Below, in pieces: positions 1 through 10,761 of a stretch of 64,000 bases of DNA. Position numbers and translations under genes: made by a program. The stretch is from Nectonema munidae (lineage: Eukaryota > Nematomorpha > Nectonematoida > Nectonematidae), in the NCBI GenBank assembly GCA_030549495.1, contig JAUIRK010001049.1, positions 682,001-746,000 on the forward strand. Reading direction: 5' to 3'. Positions within the stretch are counted from its first letter, which is position 1; each line of letters opens with the position of its first letter. The notes beneath the pieces are model-generated. The model did not search any database. It was not told the origin of the DNA and saw only the letters and a list, made by a program, of their open reading frames with translations.

Positions 1-2075
1 TCATGATCAAAATTTTGAAAACTATTTGACTCAGTCCTTGTCTTTATTTGAGTTTAGAAAAATAACACTTGAAGATATTTTAGTATCTCTGTCAAAGATA
101 AAATCAAAAACAGCTAATGATATTTATGGTATTTCTCTTGACAAAATAATTTTAGTATTTGATTATTTAAAAGATTATCTTTTGATTACTTATAATTCAT
201 GCATTGAGTTTCAGGTATTCCCCTCATGTTTCAAGTTTTCAAAAACATTGCCGACTTTCAAAAAAGGAAGTCGTAATAAAATAGAAAATTATAGACCGAT
301 AAGCATCATTAGTTCGCTTTCTAAACTTTTTGAAAAAATTTTATACAATCAAATTGTGTCATATGTCAATGAGAGTCATATTCTATATAAGTATCAATTT
401 GGATTTAGGCATGGTTACTCAACTACGCATCTGCATTCATTTTTTATTACAGAGATTACTGATATGTTAGAAAAAAAAGAAGATATACTGGCTCTATACT
501 TGGACTTATCCAAGGCTTTTGATAGCATCTCATTTAATATTCTTATAAAGAAGCTTTCATACTATGGATTTTCAAGTCAAGCCCTCAAGTTAATGAACTC
601 ATATTTAATCAATAGGTATCAAAAAGTTGTTATTAATAACTTTTCCTCTAGTCCGTTTAGATCTTTCTATAGAATTCCCCAAGGCTCTATCTTAGGCCCC
701 CTTCTTTTCTCACTATATATTAACGACTTCCACCGAATAGATTCAAAATTAAAATGTCTTTACTTTGCAGACGACATTACAATTTTAGTTCCACTTTCAC
801 ATTTTTCTAACTCGCAGGACTCGGTCGATGAAGTTATTAATCAAGCAAATACATGGATGATTAAGAACAGTTTGAAATAAACAAAGACAAAACAAGATAT
901 ATGATTTTTTCAAATAAAAGTACAAAGTATTCTTTTAACACTGATATTAAGCGTGAATTCACTTTTAATCTTCTTGGATTAACTGTGAATGAAAGTTTGA
1001 GTTGGAAAAATCATATAAACTCTATTAGTATAAAGCTAAATAATGTAGCCGGAGTTTTAAAGAGATATAAAAATGAGTTTTTCATAGAAGCGATGCTTAT
1101 AATGTATAAAGCACTTTTTTTTGCCACATTGCTATTATAGCATTGTCAATTGGGGCTGTTCTAACTTGAACAAATTAAAATGCATTCAAAATCGTACTTT
1201 GAAAACAATATTAAGGACGGAACCTGATAGTTTCGATGTCGTGTATGCAAAAAAGTGTTTATTGAGTGTAAAAGAAATTTATAATCTTCAGATGTCCATA
1301 TTTGTGTATAAATTGTTTTTAAATAAACTACCTGACGTGTATGATAGATGGATAGTTCCCAGAAACAGTAGTTTAAACTATAGTCTACAATATCCAAGGA
1401 AAGTATCTATTAAATTCGTCCGTTTGCCAAGTTCTAAAAATACACTCAAGTATAGATCAATTAAACTTTGGAACGATTATGTTTATAATATTGACATCGA
1501 GAATCTCTCATTGAATTCTTTCAAAAACATCATGAAAAAAAATTTAAATTCTCTAGTATGCAATGTCTGTTCGCGAAATTGCTCGATGTGTATAAACTAA
1601 TTTTTCGCCATATCTTATGCATTCAAAGTAATTATATGTATATTATATATGTATTCACTTATATATTTTTTCTTGTATTGATTTGTTCACCTTTTTCTGT
1701 ATATATATATTTTTTTTTCTCTATGTATATTAACTTAATGTGTGGTTATATTTTCAACTATGTATTTATATATCACATAAGTTGCTTTATCTGTTCTTTA
1801 ACCTTTTATGATGTTGGAGTCTGGATGTTATCACGCGGCTTCTTGGCCTTTTAGCTCCAGTCAAGTTTTCTATCCGAAATGAAGTCACTCAAGTCATTCA
1901 TCATATGCACAATTTTCTCTTATTTCCCGGTCACATTACTCTGGTCGACCCTTTGCGAATTGTGAAGTTTTTCTCCCATAAAGTTTATTTCCAAATTTTC
2001 GAATGAGTGCTTAAAAGTTTTTACAAATTGAAATTTCCATTTATTATCAAATAAATTTACTTTACTTTACTTTAC
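1..2075 (+). mobile_element. LINE A, non-LTR retrotransposon, 3' part (enters from left edge)
   Basis: This is the 3' portion of an APE-type non-LTR retrotransposon. The reverse transcriptase frame is already open at base 2, so the element continues left of the window. RT and thumb sequence run to 1600, followed by about 450 bp of AT-rich 3' UTR. The element closes with a short tandem tail of TTTAC units at 2056-2075, as jockey/CR1-like LINEs often do instead of a plain poly-A. Its RT is closest, within this window, to LINE F at 26800-28130: both share ILYNQI, QFGFR and an NNFSS stretch before the PQGS box. The clade (jockey versus CR1) is not certain from this fragment. Confidence 0.88.
2..1600 (+). 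pseudogene. LINE A reverse transcriptase (ORF2 fragment)
   Basis: This encodes the RT of LINE A, which would copy its RNA at a nicked target. Motifs in order are NYRPISIISSLSKLFEKIL (finger), QFGFR, LDLSKAFDS (motif A with the catalytic Asp), IPQGSILGPLLF (motif B) and FADD (motif C), then the thumb (LLGLTVNESLSWKNHI, SIVNWG) and a C-terminal LINE tail with KLWNDY. The protein is broken twice. The frame shifts near 880, so LK runs into a stop while the next frame continues INKDKTRYMIFSNK. It shifts again near 1120, between the YKALFF and PHCYYSIVNWG segments. The EN domain lies outside the window. No upstream start is visible. Confidence 0.88.
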
Positions 2076-2493
2076 TTTCTAGATTTATTAATATAAATTT
2101 TATCAATTTTTTAAAAATTATTTAATTGTATTTGAGTGAAAAGTACAACCCAGTACCATCATCATTGTTCAATGATTAGGTAAATGATTGAAAATTACAA
2201 TTGACCAAGTGGAATTTTACAAAAGTTTATGAGATTCTGATTAAGAAAATCTAAAGAGCTTAAGGAAAGAAGTATGACGAAGAAGAAGATTTATTATTAT
2301 CAAATAGGCACGATAAAAAAGAATTGCAAAGTTCAGGGAAACAAATTATTAGCAAAAACGTATAATGATTTAATCTGAATACTATGATACATCATAGGTT
2401 ATGGCCGCTAATAGATGTAAGCATAATTTTTCGGAAAAATTATCATAACTTGAAGGCATTCATAGTTATAAGACTCCAAAAACTTCATAAATA
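2076..2493. other. AT-rich spacer, nothing recognised
   Basis: This lies between the LINE A tail and the Tigger-like terminus. No open frame, domain or tandem structure could be supported. Confidence 0.5.
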
Positions 2494-3800
2494 CAGTAAA
2501 ATCTAACAGGTTTTTTCACATAATTCAGTCGTATCTCACTTTTTTATTGGAAAAAAGATGTTGTTCAACCCATTCCATAGAACATTTTGTTATTTCATAT
2601 AAGTCTTCGATTTGAATAGAGAATCTCTGTAAAACTTTTATTATTAAAATAGCATCCCTCATCTTGACTTTTTCAACAGATGTCTAGTCTTCAGTCATTG
2701 TATTTTCATTATAAATATCATCATCATACATATCCGCATCAACTGCTGAACCACAGAAAGTATCTGTTTCATCTCAACAAGTTTCAAAATATTTATCAAA
2801 ATAAATTAACTCTTCCTAGTTAACTTGCTCAAGCAAAACATTACACTCCTAGGGAAGTAAAACACGCTCATCAACGTTTTGATTGATTTAAACTTTTCAA
2901 AACAGTTGCTAATTGTAGAATTCTCTACAAATTCCCAAGCTTTCTTTATCCAAATAAAAACATCCAGTTGATTAATTTTCTTTAAAGCATTAAATGGATT
3001 TTCATCTTGTTCAATTCTCATAAATACCTGCTTGAGAAGTTCTTTTCTATAGAATGATTTAAAATTTTTGATGATGCCAATGTCTAATGGTTGCGTAGAT
3101 GCTGTTATATTTGGAAGTAAGAAAACAATTTTGATGTTAAAGAGCACAATACTTCTATGAGCTACCTCGTTGTCTATTAACAACAAAATTAATCGCTTCT
3201 GTTTGATCATTTGATTATTAACTATTTGGAGACAATTCGAAAAAATTAAAACAGTCATCCAGGATTTTTTGTTCGAGAAGTATCTCACTTCCAAAGTTGT
3301 GAGAGATATGTTTTTCAAGCAACGAGGTTTTTCACAACAGCTTATGAGGGTTTAACTTTTCACCAGAAGCACTACAACATAAAAGAATTGTTAGACGCAG
3401 TTTTGATTTTTTTTTACCATTTTTACATTTATCTTTTCTTTTCAAGAAACATTCCAGCCACCCGTTAAAAGGTTTAAAATCTGATACACCTTTTTCTTTT
3501 GCAATCCATTTAGCTTTTTGTTGAATCATAACTCCAATAATTGTAAAGTTTTTGGCTCTCATAACAAACATTTCATAAACAAAAGAATTAATTCCTTCGT
3601 TTTATGATCAAATTTTCAATGTTTTGCATTCTGAATTTTGGCCTGAGTCCCAGAGATCTTTGACTTTATTTTTATTTTTAATAATGCTTTGTATCTGAGT
3701 TTTACCTACATTGAATTTCCAGCTAATTTGTAACAAGGAGAACCATTCTCATTTTTTTCAATAACTTCTACCTTTTTTCCAAATTTAGATAACTACGTTT
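2494..3800 (-). mobile_element. Tigger/jerky-type (pogo superfamily) DNA transposon relic 1
   Basis: The left boundary is proposed at the dinucleotide TA (2492-2493) followed by CAGTAAAATCT, the typical start of Tigger/pogo termini at a TA target. The transposase reads on the minus strand from about 3795 down to about 2525. A matching right terminus was not found, so the upper limit is approximate. The order on the minus strand is HTH, CENP-B-type DNA-binding domain, DDE domain, acidic tail. Confidence 0.75.
2525..3795 (-). pseudogene. Tigger/jerky-like DDE transposase
   Basis: Pieces in reading order on the minus strand: near 3730-3610 an N-terminal helix-turn-helix (WKFNVGKTQIQSIIKNK, then DLWDSGQNS); 3571-3332 a CENP-B/Tc5 HTH (MIQQKAKWIAKEKGVSDFKP, GWLECFLKR) running into the start of the DDE_1 domain (CCSASGEKLNPHKLL); 3318-2806 the rest of DDE_1 (KSWMT, LLLIDNEVAHRS, FLLPNITASTQPLDIGIIKN, YRKELL). 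Below 2800 an acidic tail (DMYDDDIYNENTMTED) and a helical end (EQHLFSNKK) are still readable. Family members are about 450-550 residues and this one was near full length. It carries several frame changes and stops, so it is inactive. DDE_1 proteins cut and paste DNA, and CENP-B itself came from this superfamily. Confidence 0.85.
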
Positions 3801-3954
3801 AACTTTCTTTGCTAAAAATTAAAAAAAATACAATAGTTAAAATCCATTATTGAAGCTTTAATTCAAAATTATGGTTTTTTAATTACAGTCTGCAATTCCC
3901 ATAAAAAAGAACAGTTTAGGTTATTCATCTCACTTTATCTAAACTTTTACATAA

Positions 3955-4512
3955 GAAAGGGCAAAATAAAGTAAAGCTGTGGCAAAAAATACTTTAGTTT
4001 GAAGTGCATCTCTCAAGTTAGCTTGTCATCAATTGTAAGACCTAAAAAATTATAACTATCAACATACTCAATACCTAAGTTGGGTAAAATATCAGATGGG
4101 CTGCTAACAAAAGGAAAAACTCTAGATTATGAAAAATAAACTTTTACATGGTTTCTGTTGAAACACTCAAAAATTTTTACAAGATTTTCAGATAGCTAAG
4201 AGTTTTTAGAGGTGTTAAGATGGCAATATCATCTGCATAGAGATACACAATTCTGAAAATTCCGATATTCGATTTGTCATTCATGTATATGAGGAATAAA
4301 AGCTGTCTAATAATCGAGCCTTGTGGAACATCCCATGACAAGAAGCTAAATTTAGAAAATTCGCCATTAACACAGACCATTTGCTGTCTATCTCTTAGAT
4401 ACGAGGCAAGAAGGTTTATTGGATTTAATCCAAAAATGGGGATTACTAATTTGTGGGCAGAAGTAATTTGTGAGAAACTAGAAGCAATAAAAAATGTCAA
4501 TCTAATTTGTGG
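3955..4512 (-). pseudogene. LINE RT fragment, family of LINE C
   Basis: On the minus strand 4500-4177 shows the palm of a LINE RT: LASYLRDRQQMVCVNGEFS, VPQGSI followed by LLFLIYMND, and LYADDIAIL (catalytic DD). Below it, in other frames, the thumb is still readable (SYNFLGLTIDDKLT near 4030-4070, then KYFLPQLYF). The DRQQ motif is shared with LINE C (YLCDRQQFVSINN), so it is probably the same family. Motif B is altered: IIRQ stands where ILGP is expected. There is no EN, ORF1 or 3' tail. This is a dead scrap of about 560 bp. Confidence 0.82.
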
Positions 4513-4599
4513 TTGACGAATAAAAATGATTTCCTAGAATGTTATTTACATTATCAATAAAATATATTTTTTATACTAGATCACCATCTTAGTTTCATC

Positions 4600-5124
4600 T
4601 CAATTTTTTGAAATTAGAATGTGAAAATATCAATCAAATTTTACAGTTTAGTCTGAAAAGTCCAGAAATGAAAACAGCATTGCCTATTAGTATAAAAACA
4701 TGTGTTTTATGTAAAAAAAAGGAATATTTTATTAGATATATTTCTGATCAATGAAAATTTTGATTGACTTTTTCTAAAAAGTAGCCATGATTATTGAAAA
4801 AATTAAATATATATAGTGTTATGCGTTCAAAACTCTATATACTTATAAATTTTCAAGGGAGTATATAATATATACCATAAGTCCTAAGTTATAAGGTTAA
4901 CTACAGATAATGTAAACATTTTGTTGAAAAATTGTAATTTTTGATATTGATTGACAGTTTTTGACATGAAGGGACCATTCAACTACCATGAAAACGGTAT
5001 CCTAATGATACAGATAGCGATTTTAGGGAAAGACACGAAATTTGAAGAGATATAATTCATCTAATTTTGTACAATTAATTTTTTAGTGAAGGGGGACGTT
5101 TTACGTCCCCTAGCAATAATAGGT
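4600..5124 (-). mobile_element. piggyBac-like non-autonomous element, end copy 1
   Basis: This stretch is a diverged inverted copy of 20279-20720. Its outer end, read on the minus strand, is TTAAACCTATTATTGCTAGG then GACGTAAAACGTCCCCC; the 20.3-kb copy has TTAACCCTATTAGTGCTGG then GCCGTAAAACGCCCCC. TTAA followed by CCCT is the usual piggyBac terminus and target. No transposase frame is present. The inner limit near 4600 is where I lose the alignment. Confidence 0.6.
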
Positions 5125-5574
5125 TTAAAATGCAACTTAATAGATACACAGTAATTTGAGAGAGATAAAATTAACTTATGTGATTAATCACTTATAAAAA
5201 GTAAAAGATAATTATATAAAAAATTTTTAACTACTATTAAAGGGGTAGGCTAAAACCTTCATTCTTTTGCAAGTAGTAGTAGCAAATTATGGTATTTTTA
5301 TTGCTGTAAACTTATAAGTAAAAATGGGAAACTATTTACTCTGATCTCTTTTAAAGTTAGAGATTAAATGTATATAGATAATGGTAGTGTTAAAGAAGAA
5401 AGAAGAGAGAAATTTATTTGATTTGCACTATTTAACATTTGTACTTGCACAATAATTTACATAAAAGTAAATATACAATTACACAAAAGTTCAATCACAC
5501 TAAATATATATTAAAGGTCAGAGCCGCTTGTAAATATATATTTAATTGAAAGATCGATGTACATCATATATTTT
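5125..5574. other. AT-rich spacer, nothing recognised
   Basis: No coding frame or shared repeat was identified between the piggyBac-like terminus and the foldback-like repeat. Confidence 0.45.
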
Positions 5575-6592
5575 GGCATACTAAAAGTAAGGGGAGCCAA
5601 CGATATATTTAAAAAGAATAAATATTTTTTGATTTGAACATTTTTCGATTCTTTGATTATTCAACAAATATAATATTTAAAATCGTGCAAATTGCAAAGT
5701 ATAGGTAATAACTTTTGTAACATCGTATGAGGTAGCAAAATATGAACAGAAAGTTTGATATTTTTTGATTTATTAAAGAATATTTTTCGATTCTTTGATT
5801 ACAGAATTTTATTTTGATTATTTGAGAAATATAATATTTAAAATCGTGCAAATTGCAAATTATAGGCAATAACTTTTGTAACATCGTATGAGGTAGCAAA
5901 ATATGAACAGAAAGTTTGATATTTTTGATTTTTTAAAGAATATTTTTCGATTCTTTGATTACAGAATTTTATTTTGATTATTTGATAAAATATATTATTT
6001 AATATCGTGAAAAAATTAATAACTTATCTAACATCCTCTCCCCGAATGAGGTATATCAAATCTTACATCTAGCAAAATATGAAATGATAGGTTGGAGATG
6101 AATTATCGCGGTATACAGGTTGGAGATGAACCATCGTAGTATACAGGTATAATGTATATAGGTAATAACTTATGTAGCATCGTCTCCCCGAATGAGGTAT
6201 ATCAAATCTTACATCTAGCAGAATGTGAACAGAAAGTTGAACATTGTCTCCCTAGTTATTTGTACATGGAATAGAAACCATCGTAGTATACAAGTTGAAG
6301 ATGAATCATCGTAGTATACAGGTTGGAGATGAATCATCGTAGTATACAGGTTGGAGATGAATCATTGTAGTATATAGTTTGGAGATGAATCATTGTAGTA
6401 TATAGTTTGGAGATGAATCATCGTAGAATACAGGTTGGAGAAGAATGATCGTAATATACGGGTTGGAGATAACACGCAAGTTGTCTACCCGCGTTCAACC
6501 GTACAGGTTATGAGAATATATCATTACATATTAGAGAAGAGTTTTCTAAACACTTTATACTGAAAAAATATTTCTTCAAATATATTACTGTT
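5575..6592 (+). mobile_element. Foldback-like dispersed repeat, copy 1
   Basis: This is one of three copies in the window (also about 31850-32923 and 40520-41180). It starts with AAAAGTAAGGGGAGCCAACG, runs through repeated blocks of TTTTTCGATTCTTTGATTAC and AATATTTAAAATCGTGCAAA (themselves duplicated at 5640-5720, 5770-5850 and 5945-6005), then a 28-bp minisatellite, then GTTGTCTACCCGCGTTCAAC, and ends at TATTACTG. The right edge is sharp: copies 1 and 2 match up to TTACTG and differ immediately after. There is no open frame, so it is non-autonomous. Class is unknown; the inverted arms in copy 2 suggest a foldback or long-TIR element. Confidence 0.65.
6274..6478 (+). repeat. 28-bp minisatellite, copy 1
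   Basis: Seven to eight tandem units of 28 bp begin AGGTTGGAGATGA and end CGTAGTATAC, with substitutions such as TTGTAGTATATAG. Two further units sit upstream at 6085-6145. The array is internal to the foldback-like repeat and recurs at 32585-32810. Confidence 0.85.
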
Positions 6593-6622
6593 TTAGTTTA
6601 AAATGCATCCCTTATCTGCTAA

Positions 6623-7192
6623 TCTCAGTACAAATTCATTTGTTCAAAACCTAAATCTATCTTTCCCAAGATAATTATTAGAGGTGTTGATATAGACTTA
6701 TCCAAAACCGAAATATTGAAATCTATACTTAAAAAAAATGAAGAAATATCTGATATTGTAAATAAAGGAAAAACCTTTGAAATTATTTTCGAAAAAAATG
6801 GCAAATCTAAAAATGTAAAATCTGTTATATTTAGGATTGATCCTGAAATAAGAAAATTTCTTGAATGCAATAATAATCAAATTTTCATTGAGTTTAAATG
6901 CTTTAGAATAAATGATTTTTTTTATGTGAAACATTGTTCAAACTGTCTAATGTTTGGGCATACTAAAACTAACTGTAAGCATACAAATAAGGAAATATGT
7001 GTGTACTGTGCTGAAAATCATGAATCAAATAGTTGTTCCTTTAAAGATTGTCCAGATAAGTATACCTGTTACTCGTGTTCAGTAAACAATCATACTAACA
7101 AAAATCATCATGGTATGTCGCATCTATGTCCTTCATATTTAAAAAATTTAGCAATAGTAAAATCTCTTACTTCATACACCTCAAATGAATAA
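6623..7192 (+). CDS. LINE B ORF1, Gag-like zinc-knuckle protein (5'-truncated)
   Basis: This is an RNA-binding Gag-like protein of LINE B. The frame is open from 6623 (after a stop at 6620) to the TAA at 7190-7192, giving about 189 residues. It has no convincing ATG, so the start is lost. The first part (IIIRGVDIDLSKTEILKSIL ... VIFRIDPEIRKFL ... IFIEFKCFRINDFF) resembles the RRM-like region of jockey-type Gags. Three cysteine-histidine clusters follow: CSNCLMFGHTKTNC (C-X2-C-X4-H-X4-C), CVYCAENHESNSC, and CYSCSVNNHTNKNHH. Its last codons overlap the ORF2 start by eight bases (ATGAATAA, 7185-7192), which suggests coupled termination and reinitiation. Confidence 0.85.
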   Translation, partial: SQYKFICSKPKSIFPKIIIRGVDIDLSKTEILKSILKKNEEISDIVNKGKTFEIIFEKNGKSKNVKSVIFRIDPEIRKFLECNNNQIFIEFKCFRINDFFYVKHCSNCLMFGHTKTNCKHTNKEICVYCAENHESNSCSFKDCPDKYTCYSCSVNNHTNKNHHGMSHLCPSYLKNLAIVKSLTSYTSNE

Positions 7193-9512
7193 ACAAAACA
7201 TATCTGATTTATATGATTTTGATATATTTTCTGAACTTTCTTTGGAAATTAATAAAACTAATGAAGACGATATATCTTTGCTTTATAGAGAAAATATTTC
7301 ACTTACCTCATTATCCATAATACATTTAAACATCAGAAGTCTTTTTGCAAATTTTTCTAACTTTTCGATTTTTTTGAGTTCTATTAATCTCCTTCCAGAT
7401 TTTATAGTTTTTAGCGAAATATGGAACTCAAGTGATACTGTAAAATATAACTTAAATGGTTATAACTCGATTTTTAAAGAAAGAAACCGAACTGGAGGCG
7501 GTGTATGTATTTATTATAAAAGTATTTATAAATTAGTGCTTTATAATTCAAATGAAAATGTTGAATCACCTGCTGATTTTCTTTTAGGTCAGTTCATAGT
7601 TTTTGATACAAAGGTTTCCATACTAGCTGTTTATAGACCCCCTAACCTTTTGATTTCAGACTTTCTCTTATCTCTAAATCAGTTTATTAAGTTGATTAAA
7701 AACGAGTTTTTTTTTGTTGCTGGAGATTTTAACATAAACCTCTTGAATATATATGAAAATAGGCATGCTTTGGATTTTCTTTGTTTGATGCTTGAAAATG
7801 GTTTAATCCCAGCCATTTCTAAACCGACACGTCTGGCAAATTCAAAAACTTTAATAGACAATATATTTACAAATCAATTAGTGAACAATACTTCCTATAA
7901 TATAAATGCCCTTATAAGCGATCATTGTGTCAATTTTCTAAGACTACCTTTTTTAAAAAACAGAAGCGTGTTAACAAAAGTTTTAAAAAGAAAATTTTCA
8001 CCTCAAGCTTATGAATTGTTCTTTTCTAAATTGTCAGTTGCAAATTTTGAATATTGTTATTTTTCAAAAAACGTTAATCAAATTTATGAATGTTTTGATG
8101 GAATTATTCACGACTGTTTTACCAAATGCTTTCCTTTAGTTTCAGTCAAACAAAAGAAACCAAATTTACCCTGGTATACACAAGAATTAGCTGCATTAAA
8201 TCGTCTAAAAATTCGTTACTATAAAAAATTTAGAAAAAACCCTTCATTTCATAATAAATTCCGTTATAAAAATGTTGTGAAAAATTACAAAATTAAAGTT
8301 AATCATACAAAATCGCAGTATTACTGTTCAAAGCTATCTACATGTGATCATAAATCACTATGGCCTGTCTTGAACACATTGATGAAAAATAAAGCAACTG
8401 CTCCCAATATTGATTTGGATATTCAAGGTTTCACAGATATCTTTTCTTTAGAACCAGACGAATCGAACCTCGAAAGTTCTTTTATTTACCTAGAGTCTTT
8501 TTTACCGTCTCAATTATCTTCTTTTTACTTTAGTAAAATCACAATTGATGATATAAATATAGCTGTGAGCAGTTTGAATAACAAGAAATCTTCGGGCCTA
8601 GATGAAATAAACTTGAAATTACTTATATATATTTTGCCTATCATCCGTAATATTCTTGTTCATATATTCAATTCTTCTATACAACAAGGTATTTTTCCAG
8701 ACAAACTAAAAATTGCAAAAGTTCTGCCAATTCTGAAACCTAATAAACAGCCTACCATATTCAGCTCGTATAGACCTATTTCTTTGTTATCAAGCTTTGC
8801 TAAAATTTTTGAGAAAGTTATTTTTACGAAATTGAGTAACTATCTTAACAAAATAAATTTCTTCTATAAACATCAATTTGGTTTTCGGCCTAATAAATCA
8901 ATTACGGATGCCCTATCAGAACTATCATTATCTGTAGCAACAGCTTATGAACAAAAAGCTAAATTGTTATGTTTCTTCTTAGACTTTTCTAAGGCGTTCC
9001 ATACTGTGAATCACCATATCTTACTATATAAAATTAGAAAGTTGGGCATCAGAGGCTGTTTTTATAATTTGATCCAGGACTATTTATCTTTTAGAAAAAA
9101 TTTTATATTTTTCAATAATTTTTATTCCGACGGCTATTATTCTAAGTCTGGTGTTCCTCAAGGATCAATCTTAGGTCCGCTATTGTTTTTAATTTACATA
9201 AATGACATACACAAGTGTTTAGACAATCATAGCAAACTTATCATGTATGCAGATGATTTAACTCTAATGTTTAATACAAAAAATTCTGATCATCATGCCA
9301 TTCAAGCTTCTCTTAAAAACATTACTAATTGGTGTGATTTTAATAAAATAAAAATTAATCATGAGAAAAGTAACTTTATAATATTTTCCAAAAGACCAGT
9401 AAACTCTACCCCATCTTTTTATTTGAATAATGTTAGTATCAAAAGAGTTAGCCGAATAAAAATTTCTTGGAGTAACACTAGAAGAAAATTTTTCCTTTTC
9501 CACTCATATTAA
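7185..9512 (+). CDS. LINE B ORF2, APE endonuclease-reverse transcriptase
   Basis: This is a 775-residue frame. APE endonuclease (about residues 45-250): IIHLNIRSLF, FSEIWN (catalytic Glu), RTGGGVCIYY, VYRPPN, GDFNINLL, TLIDNIFTN, ISDHC. RT (about 460-720): SSYRPISLLSSFAKIFEKVI, HQFGFRPNKS, FLDFSKAFHTV (motif A), GVPQGSILGPLLFLIYIND, and YADD. Motif A has KAFH where KAFD is usual, although the catalytic Asp of LDFS is kept. The frame is lost near 9450-9465: the annotated end (KISWSNTRRKF) is out of register, while the neighbouring frame reads KFLGVTLEENFSFSTHI. So the RT core is intact but the thumb is shifted. The ATG at 7185 is chosen because it overlaps the ORF1 stop. Confidence 0.92.
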   Translation: MNKQNISDLYDFDIFSELSLEINKTNEDDISLLYRENISLTSLSIIHLNIRSLFANFSNFSIFLSSINLLPDFIVFSEIWNSSDTVKYNLNGYNSIFKERNRTGGGVCIYYKSIYKLVLYNSNENVESPADFLLGQFIVFDTKVSILAVYRPPNLLISDFLLSLNQFIKLIKNEFFFVAGDFNINLLNIYENRHALDFLCLMLENGLIPAISKPTRLANSKTLIDNIFTNQLVNNTSYNINALISDHCVNFLRLPFLKNRSVLTKVLKRKFSPQAYELFFSKLSVANFEYCYFSKNVNQIYECFDGIIHDCFTKCFPLVSVKQKKPNLPWYTQELAALNRLKIRYYKKFRKNPSFHNKFRYKNVVKNYKIKVNHTKSQYYCSKLSTCDHKSLWPVLNTLMKNKATAPNIDLDIQGFTDIFSLEPDESNLESSFIYLESFLPSQLSSFYFSKITIDDINIAVSSLNNKKSSGLDEINLKLLIYILPIIRNILVHIFNSSIQQGIFPDKLKIAKVLPILKPNKQPTIFSSYRPISLLSSFAKIFEKVIFTKLSNYLNKINFFYKHQFGFRPNKSITDALSELSLSVATAYEQKAKLLCFFLDFSKAFHTVNHHILLYKIRKLGIRGCFYNLIQDYLSFRKNFIFFNNFYSDGYYSKSGVPQGSILGPLLFLIYINDIHKCLDNHSKLIMYADDLTLMFNTKNSDHHAIQASLKNITNWCDFNKIKINHEKSNFIIFSKRPVNSTPSFYLNNVSIKRVSRIKISWSNTRRKFFLFHSY

Positions 9513-10023
9513 TAATATTTGCATAAAAATCTCTAGAATTTTAGGTTGCCTGAAAAAATTGCAAACTTACTTACCTACTAATGCACGAAAGACCCTTTAT
9601 TATTCCCATCTATTTTCACACTTAAGTTATGCAAACCTATTATGGGGCTCTAACAATCAAACGCATCTGGTAAAACTATTAAAGTTAATGAAAAAATTTT
9701 ACAAATTCATAAACGAAAAAAGTGATCAGGAAATCAAAATTTTAAATATATATCAAATTAACTCAGTTTCATCCCTCATGTTTTATTATAAACAATATGT
9801 AAAACGAGGAGAATATCACGGTCTTTTTGTTCCAAATAGTTCAGTTCATGATCATCTAACCAGACAATATAGTAAATTGCACATTCCGAGATTTAATGAA
9901 AATTCTAATTTCAGAAACATTTACTTTCGGACATTGAATCTTGCTAATAAATTGTTAAACAAACTCAATATTTCCAACAAAAAATTTTTTCGAAAATCCG
10001 TGGTAAAACTACTACTAAAATAA
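9460..10023 (+). pseudogene. LINE B ORF2 C-terminal part, shifted frame
   Basis: This continues the RT thumb and C-terminal tail of LINE B in a different frame from the main ORF2: KFLGVTLEENFSFSTHI, ISRILGCLKKLQTYLP, LFSHLSYANLLWGSNNQ, then a basic tail ending at a TAA at 10021. The layout (LGV box, leucine-rich thumb, HLSYANLLWG) matches LINEs A, C and F. A single frameshift near 9450-9465 separates it from ORF2. Confidence 0.85.
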
Positions 10024-10515
10024 CTTCACTACACTTTTCTTCTCCTTTAAATATATCCAAATATAAAATTTTATATAATAACAATACATTAAATTAAATA
10101 TTATTTATCATCTTTAGGCTGTATATACATATTATATATATATATATATGTAACATATTAAATAATCTCAATATGTAAAAAATATTTTCATTATTGCTGT
10201 CTTTTTTTCCCTCTGTTTTTTTTTAAAATATGTGTAGTATAAACTTTGGAGACCAGTCATCTCGATGGATAGTTTTATCCCTTTGTCTTCTCTCTTCTAA
10301 AGTGATCTTCAGTGAATTGAACATATATAACCTTCAAACTCTTCATTGAATAAATTTTTTCGTCATTCTGGTGATGAAAATTTGCAGTTTTCTAAAGATT
10401 TATCATTTTTTTTTCTCTTATTTAAATGAATGTGTGTATAAATTTATGAAGTCCTTTATTCCTCATGTAATTTTGCTCTTGTGTAAATGAATAAATTATT
10501 ATTATTATTATTATA

Positions 10516-10761
10516 ATTAATGGTATGAAGCACTTGGAAAATATAAACAGTAAAATGGTATTTCTTAAGGACTTATGATATAAGTAATGTATTCTGAAAG
10601 CCCATAAAAAATGCTTTAATTTGGTATATCGCATGATGCATTTTGTTGAGAAATGTAAAAGTTATAAGCGTTTTAATATTTGACTAAGATTTAAACTAGG
10701 AACAATACAAATAAACTAAGCGTACACTAGCCCGATAAAATAAACCACACACGCGTGCTAA
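10516..10761. other. AT-rich spacer, nothing recognised
   Basis: No coding or repeat signal was seen. Confidence 0.45.

Larger units (their letters stand above)
6593..10515 (+). mobile_element. LINE B, nearly full-length jockey-like non-LTR retrotransposon
   Basis: This is a two-ORF LINE: ORF1 with zinc knuckles (6623-7192), ORF2 with APE endonuclease and RT (from 7185), about 490 bp of 3' UTR, and a terminal (TAA/ATT)n tail at about 10490-10514. No RNase H was seen. The 5' end meets the foldback-like repeat at 6592/6593, so the true 5' UTR and ORF1 start are missing. ORF1 with CCHC knuckles plus an APE-RT ORF2 and a simple-repeat tail point to the jockey/I/CR1 assemblage; jockey-like is the best guess. 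Confidence 0.9.

Noticed and set aside
1558-1854. 98-codon frame at the end of LINE A
   Set aside because: It overlaps the RT C-terminus in another frame and reads T-rich 3' UTR.
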